From: a bacterium
Lineage (GTDB): Bacteria > Krumholzibacteriota > Krumholzibacteriia > Krumholzibacteriales > WJIX01
Assembly: GCA_021160845.1 (NCBI GenBank)
Contig: JAGHBT010000128.1
Location: 1-11,024 of the forward strand
DNA: 11,024 bases
Reading direction: 5' to 3'
Shown here: positions 7,699-11,024 of the stretch, piece after piece
How positions within the stretch are numbered: the first letter of the stretch is position 1
Layout: each line of letters opens with the position of its first letter
Made by a program: the position numbers and the translations under genes
The notes under the pieces: model-generated
Seen by the model: only the letters and a program-made list of their open reading frames with translations
Told to the model about the DNA's origin: nothing
Database searches by the model: none

Positions 7699-7716
7699 TG
7701 AAAAAAGATTTTTTCA
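7699..7716. repeat. AT-rich near-perfect palindrome upstream of the receptor promoter
   Basis: TGAAAAAA and TTTTTTCA are 8-bp arms around a 2-bp centre (GA). It ends 17 bp before the -35 box, roughly -70 to -53 relative to the likely start site. It could be an activator or repressor site, or its A and T tracts could act as an UP-like or bent element. The function is inferred only from position and symmetry. Confidence 0.5.
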
Positions 7717-7733
7717 GATATATTCCAAATTTA

Positions 7734-7762
7734 TTGACACATAAGTATTCGCTAATTATATT
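7734..7762 (+). promoter_or_regulatory. Sigma70-type promoter for the TonB-dependent receptor
   Basis: The -35 box is a perfect TTGACA at 7734-7739. It is followed by a 17-bp spacer and the -10 box TATATT at 7757-7762 (5 of 6 to consensus). The likely start site is near 7769-7770, giving a leader of about 120 nt to ATG 7890. This is the only promoter of this quality I noticed in the window, and it separates the receptor from the ATPase operon. Confidence 0.8.
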
Positions 7763-7875
7763 CACAATGACGGGTTAGTAAGAGAGCTGGAGATCATACC
7801 TGACAAATTCTTCAAGTAGGTCGGAAATGAAAAATAAATATGAATCAGAATTAAAAATGCCAGAAGCTAATCAGC

Positions 7876-7883
7876 TAAGGAGT
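7876..7883 (+). promoter_or_regulatory. Ribosome binding site deciding the receptor start
   Basis: TAAGGAGT lies 6 to 7 nt before ATG 7890. The earlier in-frame ATG at 7827 has only a poor AGG-type match, and using it would put 21 polar residues ahead of the signal peptide. Confidence 0.8.
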
Positions 7884-7889
7884 AACAAT

Positions 7890-10800
7890 ATGAATACCCG
7901 TTTTTATTCCGCTGGGTTAATTGCAATAGTTGTTGTTTCTCTGGTTTTGCTATTTTCCTGTTCAGTGGTCTTTGCCGCGACAGGGATTTTAGCTGGCAAA
8001 GTAGTTGACAAGGAAACAGGAGAACCTCTTGCCTGGGTGAATCTTGTTTTTGGTGATGGCTATGGTGGTTTTACTTTTGAAGACGGGACATTCAAGATTC
8101 CCAGTCCTCCCGGCAAATATACGGTGAAGGTGACGATGATGGGATATAAAATGGAGGAAGTAAAAGGTGTTATTGTGAAGTCCGGGCAGACAACAAAATT
8201 GAACTTTTTTTTGGAAACAACTATTGTTGATAAAACGGAAGAAATTGTGGTTGAAGCAGTGAAGAAGCAGATTGATGTAAAGAGTAGTGATGTTCGGCAC
8301 AGTGTTAGCGATGAAGAACTTAAAGAACTTCCGGTTGACAATATTGAAGATGCTCTTGCTCTTAAAACTGGTATTATAAAAACCGGAGATGAACTCCATG
8401 TGCGTGGCGGCCGAGGAAATGAAGTTAGCTATTTAATTGACGGAGTCCCTGTAAATGATCCTCTTGGCGGCGGCAAGATTTCAGTTGGAATGATGGGCTC
8501 TTCAAGTAGTGAAATTATTACTGGTGGCATGGGTGCGGAATATGGGAATGCCCAGTCCGCTGTTGTTAATATCAGTACACGCGAAGGGGGTAAGACATAC
8601 GAAGGCGAAATTCGTTTTATGACAGATGATTTTGGTAGAAAAGATAAGACTTACACAAATTATGACAGGTTCAGCTTGGGGTTTGGCGGCCCCACTCCAA
8701 TTCGTAATTTGACTTTCTATGTGGCAAGTCAACTTGACTTTAGCGATGGTGAATATTGGGCGGATATTGATAGAAAAGAACATACATTCATGAACGGGCT
8801 CTTCAAATTTACCGACAGGGCTTATAGTAATTATAATGTACAGGGTAAATTGGCATATAAGGTTAAATCCAACATGAAATTGATTGGGGAGGCAATTTAT
8901 TCTCAGTCTAAGAGTAACGCTTTTGGGGGGGGATACGCAAATAACTGGGATATTCAGGGATATGTTCAAAAGGTATATCGTTTTATGACTCTTAAGTATT
9001 ATTCCGGCGATTTGTTTGAAAGACCCCCTTCTGACGCCCGTGATTTCAACTGGGTTGTGAGTGTTTATAAGGGAGATTGGATTGATAGAGAGTTACCGAG
9101 AATGAGTGAATATGTTGAAGATATTGAGGCTCAGAGGAATTGTCTCTATCCTGTAAGGGTATTTACTAAGGTGACAACCGGAGGTATAGAAAATCCGGAA
9201 GTCAATATTTTGAGTTATGAGAATTTCTATGCCAGACGGGTAAATGATGTTTATGGTAACGATGTGGAAATCATCTGGGATGAGGCGGTACTTAATCAAG
9301 ATGGTGAAACTGAAAGCTACGAGAAAAAGGTGCTTTTTGAGGGGTTCCGAAATCCTGACTCAAAATTCAGTCATTTCAGGGATGATTCAAGTTATGTAGA
9401 ATTTAATTCAGCCGAAGGATTAGGGACTAATGAAAATAGGAATTTGCATTTAAAATTATCCTTAAGCCACAATATTACAGAGGATGTTTTTTACTCTATA
9501 AAGGTCAGCCGTGCCCATTTTAATAGTTATAGCTCGGTCAACGGGAAGGATCCCGAAGAATTTACGACAGGCGGCATGGCCCTTGTTATGCCAAGTGGAG
9601 CTTTTAATGCGAGAGGTGAATCAGGAACAGTATGGTACACGGATCCTGGTAACCCCTATTATGTTACCTGCTATGATTCTCCATACTACATGGATAGGAG
9701 TACCAGTGTTTATGCGGTCAAAGCTGATCTGACATCCAAGCAACACGAGGGGCACACTATAAAAACGGGTATTCAGTTTTTATATAATGATTTGGATGAA
9801 TTTACCCTCTATTACCCGGGTAGCCTGCGCTGGCTTGAGGATGAGGGGCAGTATATGCAAGGTCAAAGCAAGAATGACTTTCACAATTACAATCCGGAAG
9901 GTTCTATGTATATTCAGGATAAATGGGATTACAAGGGGATGGTTGTGAATGCCGGTATTAGACTGGATTTGTTTTCTCCCGGCAACTCTACGGAGATCGA
10001 AATAGTTAGCAGTGGGCTGGATTATAAGGTTGATAGATTGAAATATCAGATAAGCCCGCGGCTGGGTTTCGCTTTTCCTATTACAGATAAAGACAAGTTT
10101 CATTTTAGTTACGGAAGGTTTACTCAGTGGCCCTCAAGGGCGTATCTTTTTCATTCACAGGATATGGTATCCGGTGTCGGCACCCTTGGAAACCCCAATC
10201 TGGATGAGCAATTGTCTGTTTCCTATCAGGCAGGAGTTTCACATCAGTTTAGCGACAAAATCGCCGGAGAGTTTGTTGTGTTTAACAAGGATATTTATGG
10301 GCTGGTTTCTTCAACCCGTGTGACTGATGAGGATTTGGGGCTTACCGGGTATAGGCATATTAACAGGGCCTACGCCAGTTCGAGGGGACTTGAGGTGAAT
10401 TTATCAAAGCGGTTGAGTTATCATTTTGCAGGAGAAATTTCATATACATATTCATTTGCGGACGGGGTTGCGTCCGATGCAAATTTTGGAGTAACAGCTG
10501 AAGGCCTGTCTCATTTGCCTACGCAGGAAATGCCGCTGAATTGGGATCAGCGGCATACACTTAATATTACATTGAGCCTTAATGATGAGAATAAATGGGG
10601 AGCGACATTTGTCTATGGTTTTGGAAGCGGTCTTCCGTGGACTCCCTATGACAGATGGGCTAGAAAACAGGATCCTCTTAAGGAGAACTCTGAAAGGCAC
10701 AAGGCAACTCACCTGGTAAATTTGCAGGGGAGAAAGAAGTTTAACATTTACGGGCAGGAACTTACTTTCTACTTTGAGGGCAGGAATTTACTCAATCAAG

Positions 10801-11012
10801 ATGTTCTTCTAAATATTGCCCCTGGAGTTTTTCCCGGCATGGTTAACGCGGTTATGGATGGTGGATCCTACTTCACGGAAACCCGAGGAACGGGAGGGGC
10901 TTATCTGCAGGATATTAATGACGATGGCCTTGAGGATTTTAATCCGGTAAATGATCCGAGGGTTTGGGCCTCGCGTAGGCAGTGGCGAATCGGATTTGGG
11001 TTTGAATTTTAA
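7890..11012 (+). CDS. TonB-dependent outer-membrane receptor with N-terminal carboxypeptidase-regulatory-like domain
   Basis: This 1040-residue protein is an outer-membrane active transporter. Residues 1-29 are a signal peptide (a single Arg, long hydrophobic core, likely cut after VFA). Residues of about 30 to 110 form a CarboxypepD_reg-like Ig fold (GKVVDKETGEPLAWVNL). EEIVVEA at 117-123 is a likely TonB box. Residues of about 126 to 235 are the plug (HVRGGRGNEVSYLIDGVPV), and the rest is a beta barrel with family features such as SPRLGFAF, LGNPNLDEQ, RGLEVNLS, NWDQRHTLN and EGRNLLN. The last strand ends in Phe (IGFGFEF), the outer-membrane assembly signal. The mature protein has only two cysteines (418 and 594). 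An in-frame ATG at 7827 gives a 1061-residue form, but the ribosome site and signal peptide favour 7890. No SusD-like partner is visible, and the substrate is unknown. Confidence 0.93.
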   Translation: MNTRFYSAGLIAIVVVSLVLLFSCSVVFAATGILAGKVVDKETGEPLAWVNLVFGDGYGGFTFEDGTFKIPSPPGKYTVKVTMMGYKMEEVKGVIVKSGQTTKLNFFLETTIVDKTEEIVVEAVKKQIDVKSSDVRHSVSDEELKELPVDNIEDALALKTGIIKTGDELHVRGGRGNEVSYLIDGVPVNDPLGGGKISVGMMGSSSSEIITGGMGAEYGNAQSAVVNISTREGGKTYEGEIRFMTDDFGRKDKTYTNYDRFSLGFGGPTPIRNLTFYVASQLDFSDGEYWADIDRKEHTFMNGLFKFTDRAYSNYNVQGKLAYKVKSNMKLIGEAIYSQSKSNAFGGGYANNWDIQGYVQKVYRFMTLKYYSGDLFERPPSDARDFNWVVSVYKGDWIDRELPRMSEYVEDIEAQRNCLYPVRVFTKVTTGGIENPEVNILSYENFYARRVNDVYGNDVEIIWDEAVLNQDGETESYEKKVLFEGFRNPDSKFSHFRDDSSYVEFNSAEGLGTNENRNLHLKLSLSHNITEDVFYSIKVSRAHFNSYSSVNGKDPEEFTTGGMALVMPSGAFNARGESGTVWYTDPGNPYYVTCYDSPYYMDRSTSVYAVKADLTSKQHEGHTIKTGIQFLYNDLDEFTLYYPGSLRWLEDEGQYMQGQSKNDFHNYNPEGSMYIQDKWDYKGMVVNAGIRLDLFSPGNSTEIEIVSSGLDYKVDRLKYQISPRLGFAFPITDKDKFHFSYGRFTQWPSRAYLFHSQDMVSGVGTLGNPNLDEQLSVSYQAGVSHQFSDKIAGEFVVFNKDIYGLVSSTRVTDEDLGLTGYRHINRAYASSRGLEVNLSKRLSYHFAGEISYTYSFADGVASDANFGVTAEGLSHLPTQEMPLNWDQRHTLNITLSLNDENKWGATFVYGFGSGLPWTPYDRWARKQDPLKENSERHKATHLVNLQGRKKFNIYGQELTFYFEGRNLLNQDVLLNIAPGVFPGMVNAVMDGGSYFTETRGTGGAYLQDINDDGLEDFNPVNDPRVWASRRQWRIGFGFEF

Positions 11013-11024
11013 GAATTGTTAATA

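Larger units (their letters stand above)
7597..7826. other. Intergenic region between ATPase operon and receptor gene
   Basis: This 230-bp stretch has no convincing gene. It holds a 7-bp inverted repeat (TTGCCTT 7617-7623 with AAGGCAA 7662-7668) enclosing a small hairpin (AACAC-AGA-GTGTT, 7640-7652), an AT-rich palindrome (7699-7716), a promoter (7734-7762) and the start of the receptor leader. No GC-rich stem followed by a T run is present, so I cannot place a rho-independent terminator for the ATPase operon. Termination may be rho-dependent, or the operon may read through. Confidence 0.7.

Noticed and set aside
7699..7716. AT palindrome read as a terminator hairpin
   Set aside because: The stem is almost entirely A-T with a 2-nt centre that cannot form a proper loop, and no T run follows it.
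7890..7990. Receptor as a lipoprotein through LFSC in the signal peptide
   Set aside because: Phe at -2 is a poor lipobox, the Cys sits within the hydrophobic core, and a good signal peptidase I site (VFA followed by AT) lies just downstream.
1..11024. CRISPR array, tRNA, insertion sequence or phage genes
   Set aside because: No regularly spaced repeats, cloverleaf, transposase or phage-type protein was seen on either strand.

Overview
The window holds the 3' part of an archaeal/vacuolar-type (A/V-type) rotary ATPase operon, followed by one large outer-membrane TonB-dependent receptor gene. All genes lie on the + strand. Base composition is moderate (low-to-mid 40s % GC by eye). An A/V-type ATPase together with a TonB-dependent receptor that has an N-terminal signal peptide, a carboxypeptidase-regulatory-like domain and a terminal aromatic residue points to a Gram-negative (diderm) bacterium. 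The receptor style (CarboxypepD_reg-like domain, plug, Oar-like barrel) is common in the FCB superphylum and related uncultured lineages. The sequence alone does not fix a phylum.

Region 1 to 7596 is a compact operon. In order it encodes subunit I (partial, begins before the window), K (membrane rotor ring), E (peripheral stalk), C (socket for the central stalk), F (central stalk), A (catalytic), B (nucleotide-binding partner) and D (central stalk). Gaps between genes are 14 to 53 bp and no terminator was found inside. The order I-K-E-C-F-A-B-D is that of the archaeal aha, Thermus and Enterococcus hirae ntp operons. The other peripheral stalk subunit (H/G) is not in the window and would be expected just upstream of I. 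Together these genes make a rotary machine: A3B3 hydrolyses or makes ATP, D and F rotate inside it, C links D to the K ring, ions cross at the K/I interface, and E with H/G holds the head still. The K subunit keeps every side-chain ligand known from the Na+-binding K ring of E. hirae, so Na+ coupling is the best prediction.

Three single-copy subunits (C, F, D) start with GTG, TTG and TTG, each forced by an in-frame stop one or two codons upstream. The multi-copy subunits K, E, A and B start with ATG. This may help match expression to complex stoichiometry.

Region 7597 to 7889 is the only long non-coding stretch. It carries a very good sigma70-type promoter (TTGACA, 17 bp, TATATT), an 18-bp AT-rich palindrome just upstream of it, and a leader of about 120 nt. 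Region 7890 to 11012 is the TonB-dependent receptor, apparently its own transcription unit. Its substrate cannot be told from sequence. I saw no tRNA, rRNA, CRISPR array, insertion sequence or clearly novel multi-gene system in this window.
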